Source: a virus
Length of the DNA: 22,666 nt
Direction: 5' to 3' (one strand)
IMG/VR virus record: IMGVR_UViG_3300050134_000050
Coordinates: 1-22,666 of that record
Part shown: in pieces, positions 1 through 6,359 of the stretch
Numbering within the stretch: position 1 is the stretch's first letter
Layout of the letters: every line of letters begins with the position of its first letter
Position numbers and translations under genes: made by a program
Notes under the pieces: model-generated
Database searches by the model: none
The model's input: the letters and a program-made list of their open reading frames with translations, nothing else
Told to the model about the DNA's origin: nothing

Positions 1-324
1 ACGAACGCAGGGAACTTCGAGACGCGGCCGGTTCTGACGATCGAAGGGCCGTGCGTGAACCCGTCGATCCAGAACGCCACGGCACCAGGCGGCCCGACGC
101 TCGCGTTCAACCTTACGCTCGGCGCCGGCGAAAGGCTCGTGATCAACACCGACATGCACATCGCGACCCTCTACTCGTCGCCGACAACTCCTGGGTCGGC
201 AAGGACGGGAACTCTCATCGCTGGGTCGAGGTGGTGGACGCTCGAACCAGGCACCAGCACGATTCAGTTCCTCGCCAGCGAAGGCGCGTTGTCAGTTGAA
301 TACGCGAGCGCGTGGATTATCTGA
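1..324 (+). CDS. Distal tail protein (Dit-like), 3' end only
   Basis: The frame is open from base 1 to a TGA at 322-324, so the gene starts to the left of the window. About 107 residues are visible. They have the look of the C-terminal beta-sandwich of siphovirus distal tail proteins, the hub that joins the tail tube to the tip. An Asn-x-Gly stretch is followed by an ETRPVLTIEGPC strand, then GERLVINTD, and near the end WWTLEPGTSTIQF, a pattern typical of this family. An internal GTG at 55 could be mistaken for a start but lies mid-domain. The stop overlaps the ATG of the next gene as TGATG, so the two are probably translationally coupled. The assignment rests on family resemblance by eye. 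Confidence 0.75.
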   Translation, partial: TNAGNFETRPVLTIEGPCVNPSIQNATAPGGPTLAFNLTLGAGERLVINTDMHIATLYSSPTTPGSARTGTLIAGSRWWTLEPGTSTIQFLASEGALSVEYASAWII

Positions 325-1595
325 TGGCTGGCAACCCCTTTGGCTACCTTGCCTATGACCTGCTGACGGGCCGGTTCCTCGACTGGCTCCCGCTCCGCGG
401 CGTGACCTTCGGCCAGCAGTTGAACACGCCCGGCACGCTCTCGGGCACGCTCGACCTCCGCGACCCGCGAATCCAGGCAGCCGAACCGCTCTCCTCCACA
501 GTCCCGAACCGGACGCTGGTCGTCGTCGACTACCTGGAGTCGGTGCAGTGGGGCGGCATCGTGCTGCCCCGCAAATGGAAAGTCGAATCGTCGCCTCAGT
601 CCACCAGCGGGCCGCTCGAAGTGTCCTGCTCGGAGGGTTGGGCGTACTTCCAGAACCGCGTCCAGGCGACCGACTACTCGAGCCCGCCGTACTCGGGCAT
701 CACCGGGGCGAGCCCGATGGCCTACTGGACGCAGACGCCGTGGGATGCGTCGTTGATCGCCTGCCAGATCATCGCGGATGCGATCGGCTACTCCGACGGT
801 GCGCTGCAGCCATACGGAGATCTCCTGGGTGGCCTGGAGCTGAAGCTGAACGGAAAGACGCCGGCCGGCTCCGAACCAGCGGCAGCAGAAGGCGACTACA
901 TCGCGGTGAGCTACCCGTTTACGTCGATGCAGACCGTCGACACGATCGTCAGCCAGCTCGCGCAACTCGGGCTCGGTGTCGGGTTCGACTTCGGACTGGA
1001 CATCGCCTACAGCGAAGGACCCGGCTCGCCACCCGTCGGGGCGATCAACATCAGCTACCCAAGACGCGGCAGGACATTCGCTGAAAACGGGCTGATGCTC
1101 GATGTCACGACCGCGCGCGGCTACGAATTTCCGGAGGACGGCACACAGACCGCCAACCAGATCTACGAGCTGGGGGGGTCCGGTGCGATCAACGTGTCAG
1201 AGAACGTCGTCCCGCTCGAACAGGGCTACCCACTCTGGGAGCGCGTGATCTCACGCGCGAACATCCAGTCGCAGAACATCGAGGGGCTGCTCGAACAGAT
1301 TGGCTTCTCCGACCTCGCGATCTACAGCTACCCGCCCGTCACGGCCACCGTCACGATCGGCGTGAACGACGCCAACTTGCCCCTAGGGTCCTTCACCGTC
1401 GGCGACGACGTAAGGGTCGTGATCCCGGAAACGGCACCGTCCGGCGAAGTGTTTGACCCGCGTTTCGTTGGGGGACTGGATCGGGAGTTGCGCATCATCG
1501 CCTGGAGCTGCGAAGTGGCTGACAGCGGCGACGCGACAGTCAAGTTGACCCTAGGGCGCCCACCGCTGCTTCAAGCACTGAACCCTGTGATCTGA
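324..1595 (+). CDS. Minor tail protein (tail-tip/hub, Gp37-like)
   Basis: This gene encodes 423 residues, starting at the ATG that overlaps the previous stop (TGATG). An in-frame GTG at 312 would add four residues, but the coupled ATG is more likely. The protein is acidic to neutral, rich in Gly, Thr and beta-forming residues, and has no signal peptide or membrane segment. Its start (FGYLAYDLLTGRFLDWLPL) and the GTLSGTLDL segment resemble the minor tail proteins that follow Dit in phages of Gram-positive bacteria and assemble the tail tip. It ends with another TGATG overlap at 1593-1597, so it is part of one co-translated tail cassette. The exact role (hub or baseplate-like) is inferred from position. 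Confidence 0.75.
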   Translation: MAGNPFGYLAYDLLTGRFLDWLPLRGVTFGQQLNTPGTLSGTLDLRDPRIQAAEPLSSTVPNRTLVVVDYLESVQWGGIVLPRKWKVESSPQSTSGPLEVSCSEGWAYFQNRVQATDYSSPPYSGITGASPMAYWTQTPWDASLIACQIIADAIGYSDGALQPYGDLLGGLELKLNGKTPAGSEPAAAEGDYIAVSYPFTSMQTVDTIVSQLAQLGLGVGFDFGLDIAYSEGPGSPPVGAINISYPRRGRTFAENGLMLDVTTARGYEFPEDGTQTANQIYELGGSGAINVSENVVPLEQGYPLWERVISRANIQSQNIEGLLEQIGFSDLAIYSYPPVTATVTIGVNDANLPLGSFTVGDDVRVVIPETAPSGEVFDPRFVGGLDRELRIIAWSCEVADSGDATVKLTLGRPPLLQALNPVI

Positions 1596-2008
1596 TGCCC
1601 GGCTACGCAGAACCCGCAAATGGCTGGCTCGCCCAAAAGCTCTCCCAGCTCGGCGAAGATATCGCAATCCTGAAGGCGCTGAGCGCGGGAGGACGCGACT
1701 GGGCCGAACCAACGCTGCTGAACTCCTGGGCGAACCAGGGGGGAGGGCGGCTCACGGTCGCCTACCGTCGTCAGGCGAACGTGGTGCGGCTTCGCGGTTC
1801 GCTGTTCGGTGGTGCGAGCGCGTCGGCCGCGTTTGTGCTGCCGGAAGGGTTCAGGCCAACTGCAGACGCGTTCGCCTCAAGCGGCGGCTACACCACTCAG
1901 GTGTCTCCTACAGGCGTCGTGGTAAAAGCGACCGGAGAAGTGGTCTTGTACTTCGATTCATCAGCCACACAGGCAGCGATCGATGGCGTGACTTTTACCA
2001 TCGACTAA
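1595..2008 (+). CDS. Minor tail / receptor-contact protein
   Basis: This encodes 137 residues, with its ATG overlapping the previous stop. The N-terminal ~30 residues (GWLAQKLSQLGEDIAILKAL) form a likely amphipathic helix. A beta domain follows, with the pattern W-x-x-P-x-L-x-N-x-W, then VAYRRQANVVRLRGSLFGG and FVLPEGFRP. The LPxGFRP signature is frequent at the ends of siphovirus minor tail and fibre proteins, where a small beta domain trimerises or contacts the receptor. It is the last gene of the coupled Dit cassette; the next rightward gene is about 100 bases away. The receptor-contact role is an inference from family style and position. Confidence 0.7.
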   Translation: MPGYAEPANGWLAQKLSQLGEDIAILKALSAGGRDWAEPTLLNSWANQGGGRLTVAYRRQANVVRLRGSLFGGASASAAFVLPEGFRPTADAFASSGGYTTQVSPTGVVVKATGEVVLYFDSSATQAAIDGVTFTID

Positions 2009-2013
2009 GGTAT

Positions 2014-2036
2014 CAACGCGCGATAATGCATGTTAT
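2014..2036. repeat. 23-bp direct repeat, copy 1
   Basis: This sequence recurs exactly at 6246-6268 in the same orientation. It contains GATAATGCATGTTAT, in which ATAA and TTAT are inverted around a 6-base centre. It lies six bases after the stop of the minor tail gene. It could be an operator, a phage promoter element (GATAAT is -10-like, but no good -35 is visible) or a module boundary sequence. Confidence 0.8.
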
Positions 2037-2111
2037 TGCTACCAGATTCGTGCCCTAATATCACACGGGCGCTAAGCGTGTCGGCTGACGTTGGACGGGG
2101 GAGGAGATTCG

Positions 2112-2315
2112 ATGGCCATCGAACGCGTCTTCCACTGCGACGCCGAGGACTGCACCACCCACGTCGGCTCTCTGCATGCCGAGCCAGAGTGCCCCGGCTG
2201 GCTGCTCGTAACCGAAACAGGGCACAAGCCCGTGAAGCACCACTTCTGCTGCTGGGACTGCGCCATGAAGTACGCAGCGAAGTTCCCGCCGCCTACCGTG
2301 ATTCCGTGCGAATAG
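2112..2315 (+). CDS. Small Cys/His-rich protein, probable zinc binding
   Basis: This encodes 67 residues from an ATG preceded by GGGGGAGGAG at good distance; a TTG at 2091 gives a longer but less likely form. The sequence has FHCDAEDCTTHVG near the N-terminus, and HHFCCWDCAMKYAAKF with a final IPCE near the C-terminus. That gives Cys/His pairs suitable for one zinc site. Small proteins with this pattern (C-x4-C-x-x-H ... HFCxWDCxxKYAA) are common in actinobacteriophage genomes and have no established function. It lies between tail genes on the same strand, and its 3' end overlaps a leftward gene by 23 bases. Confidence 0.75.
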   Translation: MAIERVFHCDAEDCTTHVGSLHAEPECPGWLLVTETGHKPVKHHFCCWDCAMKYAAKFPPPTVIPCE

Positions 2316-2469
2316 GCGTCTCGGGCGTCATGGTCTGCCGGGTCGTCGCACAGACTGCCACGGCCGCCCGTTCCGACGGATAGTCCTTGCTCCAGAACAG
2401 CAGCTTGCTGTTCTCGTCGTAGAGGCGAGCGTGGTAGCCATGCTCGGTTTTCACGATCAGGAAGTACAT
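2293..2469 (-). CDS. Small DUF1508 (YegP)-like protein
   Basis: The leftward ORF encodes 58 residues from an ATG at 2469 to a TAG at 2293-2295. It reads MYFLIVKTEHGYHARLYDEN, then KLLFWSKDYPSE, and ends in a Thr/Pro/Arg tail. The layout (a strand with an aromatic-Ile pair, x-Tyr-x-Ala-x-Leu/Ile-x-Asp-x-Asn, then LxxWSxxY) matches the single DUF1508/YegP repeat, a short beta-beta-alpha unit of unknown biochemical role that is frequent in phages. No strong Shine-Dalgarno is visible. It is convergent with the gene at 2112 and antisense to the otherwise rightward tail operon. Reading frame and amino-acid pattern look real. The family call is moderate. Confidence 0.6.
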   Translation of the reverse strand: MYFLIVKTEHGYHARLYDENSKLLFWSKDYPSERAAVAVCATTRQTMTPETPIRTESR

Positions 2470-2526
2470 CGCAGAGCAGTCTCGAACATGGCGCCGCGCC
2501 CTGGCTAGCCGCGTCTACGACGGACG

Positions 2527-2535
2527 GGAGGTGAT
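2527..2535 (+). promoter_or_regulatory. Strong Shine-Dalgarno pointing to an ATC start at 2541
   Basis: GGAGGTGAT is a nine-base complement of the 16S rRNA 3' end. The GGAGG core ends nine bases before ATC at 2541 and 30 bases before the first standard start (TTG, 2562). An ATG at 2534 lies inside the element and would give only a 12-residue peptide. Confidence 0.6.
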
Positions 2536-2540
2536 GACCT

Positions 2541-3641
2541 ATCGCGGTAGAAGTTTTTGGTTTGCAAGATAACTCTGCCGGCGAAAGCGCGGAGCGAACA
2601 AGAAGGGCGATCAACTTCATGCTAAAGCGCGGAGCCACGATCGGCTCCGTGGCCGGGGGCTTGGTCGCCGCCACCGACTTGCAGACCACGTACCAGGGCG
2701 CCGGGCTGAAAGTGGAAATCGCCGCCGGGGAGGCGATCGTCCCTAACAATGTCTCGGCTAGCGGCACGGGCTACTACCTCAGACTCTCCGCGACGTCTAC
2801 GGTCACGCTGCCAGCCGCAAACTCGTCCAATGCCCGTGTGGAAGCGGTAGCCGCCTACATTAAGGACGAATCGTACTCCGGGTCGGGCAACGAAGGGCTC
2901 GTCGAAGTCCTAGCCGGAAACGCCAAAGCCGGCGCGACGCTTGGGAATCTCGAAGGGGCACCCGGCCAGTCGGGCGGACCAGCGCTCCCCAAAAACGTGC
3001 TCGTGCTCGCATACATCCTCGTCCCGGCAGCCGCCACAACCATCAGCAACGCGGACATCAAGAACGTGGCGGAACGCGCGAACCTCGGCCTGTCGGCGGG
3101 GCTGAACATGGTGGACACCTCCTCGGGAAGGGAAATCCTCAACGGAGAATTCACGGAGGTCTCCGCAGCAGTCACAATGACGGTCACGCCCAGCGTGAAC
3201 CTCTACTGCGGCGCCATCAACCGATCCGGTGGCACGGTCACGATCAAAGCCAACTCGGGGAGCATCTACGGCGACTTCCTGAATGGCGTCTCAGAATTCA
3301 AGCTCGCGACCAACCAGCATGTGCTGCTGCTCTCCGAAGGCGCCAACCTGTACATCATCGCCGGGGAACCCAAGCGCGAATTCAACGAGGTGGCCAGTGG
3401 GCGGACGATAGGCGAAGCGCACGAACCGAGCGCGACGCGACCCACGTTCGTGACTGGATACGTCACGGTCGCTGCCGGCAAAACCGCCGAAGTGAAAGTG
3501 GGCGAAGAACGGCTGTGGGGCAAACTTGCAAACAACAGCGCTATCGAAGAGACGTTTACGGTGGGCTTCTGGATAGGCGCTGGAGAGACCTACAAGATCA
3601 CGGAAGCGACGCTTGCGTGGCTCACCTACCAGATTTGGTAG
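2541..3641 (+). CDS. Tail fibre-like protein, apparent AUC start
   Basis: The protein is about 366 residues and rich in Ala, Gly, Thr and Val. Its N-terminal region (AGESAERTRRAINFMLKRG, then an IAAGEAIVPN strand) resembles N-terminal modules of phage tail-fibre or baseplate-wedge proteins that anchor to the tail. Middle and C-terminal parts are beta-rich and end in LAWLTYQIW. The only standard start near the front is TTG at 2562, which has no suitable Shine-Dalgarno. A nine-base perfect match to the anti-Shine-Dalgarno (GGAGGTGAT, 2527-2535) lies correctly placed for ATC at 2541, which would give a protein beginning (M)AVEVFGLQDN. An in-frame TGA at 2535 limits any longer form. It is transcribed with the tail genes. 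Confidence 0.7.
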   Translation: MAVEVFGLQDNSAGESAERTRRAINFMLKRGATIGSVAGGLVAATDLQTTYQGAGLKVEIAAGEAIVPNNVSASGTGYYLRLSATSTVTLPAANSSNARVEAVAAYIKDESYSGSGNEGLVEVLAGNAKAGATLGNLEGAPGQSGGPALPKNVLVLAYILVPAAATTISNADIKNVAERANLGLSAGLNMVDTSSGREILNGEFTEVSAAVTMTVTPSVNLYCGAINRSGGTVTIKANSGSIYGDFLNGVSEFKLATNQHVLLLSEGANLYIIAGEPKREFNEVASGRTIGEAHEPSATRPTFVTGYVTVAAGKTAEVKVGEERLWGKLANNSAIEETFTVGFWIGAGETYKITEATLAWLTYQIW

Positions 3642-3695
3642 TGGCCCCGGTAGGCGACCAGCGCGCCCGTCGGCATGCGGCACACGCCGGCCGCT

Positions 3696-4211
3696 TTAGT
3701 AGAAGGCTTCGCAGCGCGGCGGATTGATCGCGTTCCATAGGCTCATCTCGGATGGTGGACCCGTCTGTGTCTCGGACATGCCAAGGAGGTTGCCGTACTC
3801 GCGCACCATGTCGCTACAGAATTCGACAAACCATTGATCCTCGGCGACTTCCGACGGCCAGCGCTTCGAGTTGAAGGTGATCATGCAGTCGGCGAAGGTG
3901 CTGGATGGCGGCGCCTTGCTGTTGGGGCCATCCGGTGACTGCCAGGAGGACCAGGATTCGGCGTGGATCGGGCGCCCATAGTAGGCCAGGTAGCTCGCTT
4001 CCATCGCTGATGTCTCGGGGGCGTAGGTGATCGTGATAGCGCCACCGCATGGGGTGGCCTGCCAGTAGCGGGAAGCGATGCGCTGAGCGAGCGCCACCGG
4101 GTAGTCCTGCACGACTTGCGTCACCGGGTCTGTGGCCGTGTGTGCCCCTGCTGTAGCTGGTGAGAGCGCGAGCGAGACGAGAAAAACAACGAGCGAGACC
4201 CTATTCCGCAT
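3696..4211 (-). CDS. Secreted zincin-like protein with lost HExxH motif
   Basis: This encodes 171 residues with a clear signal peptide (RNRVSLVVFLVSLALSPATAGA, cleavage near residue 23), so it is probably exported. The mature part has the layout of small matrixin-like metalloprotease homologues: CGGAITITYAP, a FADCMITFN strand, a W, then a helix FCSDMVREYGNLLGMSE. Relatives would carry HEYGH where this protein has REYGN (residues 137-141). Both zinc-ligand histidines are therefore replaced while the glutamate and surrounding LLG remain. Six cysteine-containing sites suggest disulfides outside the cell. It is the last gene of a leftward overlapping trio. Protease homology is by pattern only. 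If correct, the protein is a pseudoenzyme, perhaps binding rather than cutting. Confidence 0.65.
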   Translation of the reverse strand: MRNRVSLVVFLVSLALSPATAGAHTATDPVTQVVQDYPVALAQRIASRYWQATPCGGAITITYAPETSAMEASYLAYYGRPIHAESWSSWQSPDGPNSKAPPSSTFADCMITFNSKRWPSEVAEDQWFVEFCSDMVREYGNLLGMSETQTGPPSEMSLWNAINPPRCEAFY

Positions 4212-4419
4212 CGGGGCGCCTCACGATGATCAGAGCCCAGTTGCGACGAAACGGCCAGCCGAACTGAAAGTCAACGTTGCTCGTGATGCTGATGATCGCG
4301 TCAGCCGGGTATGGGTCGAGTGTCGTGCAAATGCGTATTGCTAGCGTCTCTTTGGTCCAGGCCTTGAGCACGAAAGCTGCGTATTGACGGCGCGCACGCT
4401 TCGGTTTGGCTCGGCTCAT
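4201..4419 (-). CDS. Small basic phage protein, unknown function
   Basis: This encodes 72 residues with a strongly basic N-terminus (SRAKPKRARRQY) followed by a mixed alpha/beta body (VLKAWTKETLAIRICTTL, then ISITSNVDFQFGWPFRRNWALIIVRR). There is no signal peptide. Its ATG overlaps the upstream stop (ATGA) and its 3' end overlaps the next gene by 11 bases. It is therefore certainly co-translated with the membrane protein before it and the secreted zincin-like protein after it. I do not recognise the family. Confidence 0.6.
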   Translation of the reverse strand: MSRAKPKRARRQYAAFVLKAWTKETLAIRICTTLDPYPADAIISITSNVDFQFGWPFRRNWALIIVRRPDAE

Positions 4420-4826
4420 TCCGATGCCTCGATCGCGCGTTCGCTGCTGATCATCGATTCGATCTCGTGTTCGTCCGCGGTGGAGGGGTTTTCACCATTC
4501 AGCTTTTCCATCTCGCATCGGCTTTCGCGGATCTCGGCGAGATTTGTTGATGCACTGGCCGGAAGGTCGTTGCAATCGGTGGACGCGGTGGTGGAGGTTG
4601 GTTCCGTTGGCGTTGGCGTTGGGGCAGTTACCGTGTGGGTGTGCACGACTACATGGGTAACGGTCCGGGTCGGCGATGATGCGGCGCGGGCGCGTACCGT
4701 CGTGACGCCGCCTGCGATAGTGACCGTTGACGCGCGAGACGTCGTGGAATGGCCGATGGCTACGCCGACGAGAGTCCCCAGCGCGAGAGCGGCAACGGCG
4801 ACGAGTGCTACTACCAGCTTGTTCAT
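4416..4826 (-). CDS. Membrane-anchored Thr-rich small protein
   Basis: This encodes 136 residues from the ATG at 4826, which has AAAGGA seven bases upstream; a start at 4862 would add 12 residues without a better site. Residues 2-25 (KLVVALVAVAALALGTLVGVAIG) form a single membrane helix. It is followed by a Thr/Val/Pro-rich stretch (TVTHVVVHTHTVTAPTPTPTEPT) typical of an extended periplasmic or cell-wall linker. A C-terminal part is Glu-rich and probably helical, with two Cys. The topology is N-in with an outside C-terminus. Next to an exported protein, a lysis-associated or envelope-spanning role is possible, but nothing proves it. Confidence 0.65.
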   Translation of the reverse strand: MNKLVVALVAVAALALGTLVGVAIGHSTTSRASTVTIAGGVTTVRARAASSPTRTVTHVVVHTHTVTAPTPTPTEPTSTTASTDCNDLPASASTNLAEIRESRCEMEKLNGENPSTADEHEIESMISSERAIEASE

Positions 4827-4867
4827 CTGAGAGTCCTTTCCTTTTCGATCAACAGGAGGCATCTATG

Positions 4868-5173
4868 TCACTCGGGAACGTCGGCGTGAAAGAAGCGGAC
4901 GTGCCCGCAGTTGGGGCAGATGGCGGCGTAGAGAGGCATCCCGACCGGCTGCTTCTGACCGGGCTTGGTCACGACGGAGAGGAAGTACGTGTCCTCGGCG
5001 ACCGTCCGTTGAACATCGAGACCGCACGCCTCGCACCGCGCGAGGAACTCCTTCGCGTCGAGCTTCGCTTTGGTCCCTTCCGGCTGCGTGTCCGCGCCAG
5101 GATCCTTGCGGACCCGGTCAGCCGGCATCTCGGCTGGCCGGAGCGGGGGTTGCTCTGAGTCCTCACCCGACAC
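4868..5173 (-). CDS. Zinc-ribbon small protein
   Basis: This encodes 101 residues from a GTG at 5173 (MSGEDSEQPP...), with GAAGG upstream. A TTG at 5203 is possible but has no ribosome site. The first ~40 residues are Pro/Glu-rich and likely disordered. The C-terminal half has RCEACGLDV and ICPNCGHVRFFH, two CxxCG knuckles separated by about 35 residues, as in a zinc ribbon, with a beta strand (TYFLSVVTKPG) between. Such ribbons bind nucleic acid or protein, but no partner is evident. It leads the leftward group that continues with the membrane protein 42 bases downstream. Confidence 0.65.
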   Translation of the reverse strand: MSGEDSEQPPLRPAEMPADRVRKDPGADTQPEGTKAKLDAKEFLARCEACGLDVQRTVAEDTYFLSVVTKPGQKQPVGMPLYAAICPNCGHVRFFHADVPE

Positions 5174-5486
5174 GGCTGAGAGCCTTCGCGGTTGCGCGCA
5201 CAACTATCGCGCGGGTTGGAACAGGGGCGTAGACTCGTCTGCGCATCGGGAGCTCGTATCTCCTGGTGTAAGCCCCCGGTGACGTCTGTGGCGAAGCCGG
5301 GGGCGCTGTGTGGGCGCGTAGTTTAGACGAAGGTGTCGAACAATCGTCTTTACACGAATTGCTGGGCGACGCGAAGTCGTCATAAGGTTTGTTATCGAGC
5401 GTCGCCGCCGAGATGTCGAAAACGACGGCTGACGGGCAGCGGCACCCGCGTCTAGCGTTGCGAGACAGCAACCAGAAAGAAACGCC
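5174..5486. other. Non-coding stretch with a GC-rich hairpin
   Basis: About 310 bases carry no convincing gene. It holds a perfect 8-bp stem (GCCCCCGG 5272-5279 with CCGGGGGC 5297-5304, 17-base loop) without a U-tract. A 27-codon leftward ORF (5163-5246) has AGGAG upstream and its stop overlaps the next start by 11 bases, so it could be a leader peptide. A possible rightward promoter lies at 5359-5388. tRNA-like words around 5325 lack a T arm. Confidence 0.5.
5359..5388 (+). promoter_or_regulatory. Possible rightward promoter (TTGCTG-18-TAAGGT)
   Basis: TTGCTG (5359-5364) and TAAGGT (5383-5388) are 18 bases apart and upstream of the isolated rightward gene at 5487. The -35 is good. The -10 only fits the loose actinobacterial TAnnnT pattern. 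Confidence 0.35.
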
Positions 5487-5660
5487 ATGCCTGCAACTGC
5501 GCCGTTCCACACCAGCGAGGACGAGGACCATCCGGTCTACCACGACAACTCCGCTTGCGCGTTTGGCAAGGAGATCATCGCGAACGATCATCGGGTCGCT
5601 GGCGATGACGACCGGGATCGGTGCAAAGAGTGCGCGCGTCTGCACCGTCAGGGGCGTTAG
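5487..5660 (+). CDS. Small CxxC phage protein
   Basis: This encodes 57 residues from an ATG at 5487 to a TAG at 5658-5660. The order of elements is an acidic start, VYHDNSACAFGKEI, a short spacer, then DRCKECARLH. This HHDNSxCxxGxxI ... CxxCxxL layout is a recurrent small-protein pattern in phages and actinobacterial genomes, probably a single zinc knuckle. Function is unknown. It is the only rightward gene between 3641 and 10439. Its last 86 bases lie antisense to the end of the leftward gene 5575-6183. The ribosome site (GAAAGAA) is weak. Confidence 0.65.
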   Translation: MPATAPFHTSEDEDHPVYHDNSACAFGKEIIANDHRVAGDDDRDRCKECARLHRQGR

Positions 5661-6183
5661 CCTCCCGCCAACGCAAGAACTCTTCGCGGTCACGAACCTC
5701 CTGGGCATTCCATGCCTCACGTAGCTCGGCGAGCCGGCGAGGATGGAAGACGATCGACCACGTTGGATGGTCTTCGGGACAGCCGTCCTCGATACGCCAG
5801 CTGCGCGTGATCTCCATCACGGGCATTCCGTAGTCGTTCGCTACGTCCAGAGCCTTCCAAGGCTGGCGGCCGATATCCACCGTGGGGTAGGGATAGGCGT
5901 GGCCGTCCCCTCCCTGGCACGACTGGCGCGTTTCGATCCCGTGCTCCATAAAAAGCCGCACGACATGAGCGATCCCCGGATCGATGCGTTCGCCTCGGAA
6001 ATGCTCCAGCGCCCAGGCGTAGTCGCTCTGGAGGTCCAGGTTGGGTCCCTCGCGCCAGCCCGGCTCCCTTGGCGTCTCGGCATCTTCGAGGGCATGCAGC
6101 TGCTCGCGCGGCAGACTCATCGCGTCCAGCCACCACTCGGGCACATCATCGCGAGTGCGACGATGCTCTCCGTCGCCGCTCAT
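5575..6183 (-). CDS. Conserved phage protein with ESCQGG-like motif
   Basis: This encodes 202 residues. The core VVRLFMEHGIETRQSCQGGDGHAYPYPTVDI, followed by a region with PVMEITRSWRI and WSIVFHP, is a pattern I recognise from many phage hypothetical proteins (FMEHGIETxESCxGGxGHxYPEPTV). No function is established. A conserved Cys, His and Glu in that core could form a small active or metal site. The N-terminus (PEWWLDAMSLP) may be an add-on, and an ATG about 60 bases further in is an alternative start. The last ~28 codons overlap the rightward gene 5487-5660, and these codons are Arg/Asp-rich and poorly conserved-looking. Confidence 0.65.
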   Translation of the reverse strand: MSGDGEHRRTRDDVPEWWLDAMSLPREQLHALEDAETPREPGWREGPNLDLQSDYAWALEHFRGERIDPGIAHVVRLFMEHGIETRQSCQGGDGHAYPYPTVDIGRQPWKALDVANDYGMPVMEITRSWRIEDGCPEDHPTWSIVFHPRRLAELREAWNAQEVRDREEFLRWREANAPDGADARTLCTDPGRHRQRPDDRSR

Positions 6184-6245
6184 GCTTCCGCCACTAGGCT
6201 TATGTCAACGGGCCACGGAAATAGCCTGCAAATACGCGCTTTCTG

Positions 6246-6268
6246 CAACGCGCGATAATGCATGTTAT
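6246..6268. repeat. 23-bp direct repeat, copy 2
   Basis: This is identical to 2014-2036. It lies 62 bases upstream of the leftward gene at 6183 and five bases before a large inverted repeat. It is non-coding in both places. Confidence 0.8.
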
Positions 6269-6272
6269 GGCA

Positions 6273-6359
6273 GCGATGAGCCCCGCGAAGCAGTCCCCGG
6301 GCGCCCTTGGACGGGGCCTTGTGCCTAACGCCAGACGACTGCTTCGCGGGGCTCATCGC
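6273..6359. repeat. 23-bp perfect inverted repeat (long hairpin)
   Basis: The left arm 6273-6295 and right arm 6337-6359 are exact reverse complements (core GATGAGCCCCGCGAAGCAGT), with a 41-base GC-rich spacer. The right arm contains the last codons and stop of the gene 6353-6568. Neither strand has a U-tract after the stem. It could be a factor-independent-like terminator, an RNA-stability element, or a small mobile element remnant, although no target duplication is visible. Confidence 0.85.

Noticed and set aside
264-965. Long leftward ORF (233 codons) over the tail genes
   Set aside because: It is antisense to two clear tail genes, Arg-rich and shadow-like, with no ribosome site.
2072-2767. 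Leftward ORF of 231 codons
   Set aside because: It overlaps three better-supported genes in other frames and its composition is low-quality. The DUF1508-like frame is the real leftward one here.
3642-3695. Terminator between convergent genes
   Set aside because: Only 4-5 bp of pairing around CGGC/GCCG is found and no U-tract, so it was not called.
5316-5375. Possible tRNA (words like GCGCGTAGTTTAGA)
   Set aside because: No T arm, no matching acceptor stem and no plausible anticodon stem.
5163-5720. Leftward ORF of 185 codons through the 5.2-5.5 kb gap
   Set aside because: It crosses a GC hairpin and two real genes with no recognisable protein pattern. Only its last 27 codons have a possible start.
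6273-6359. Insertion sequence or MITE
   Set aside because: Inverted ends are present but there is no flanking target duplication and no coding capacity, so only a weak possibility remains.
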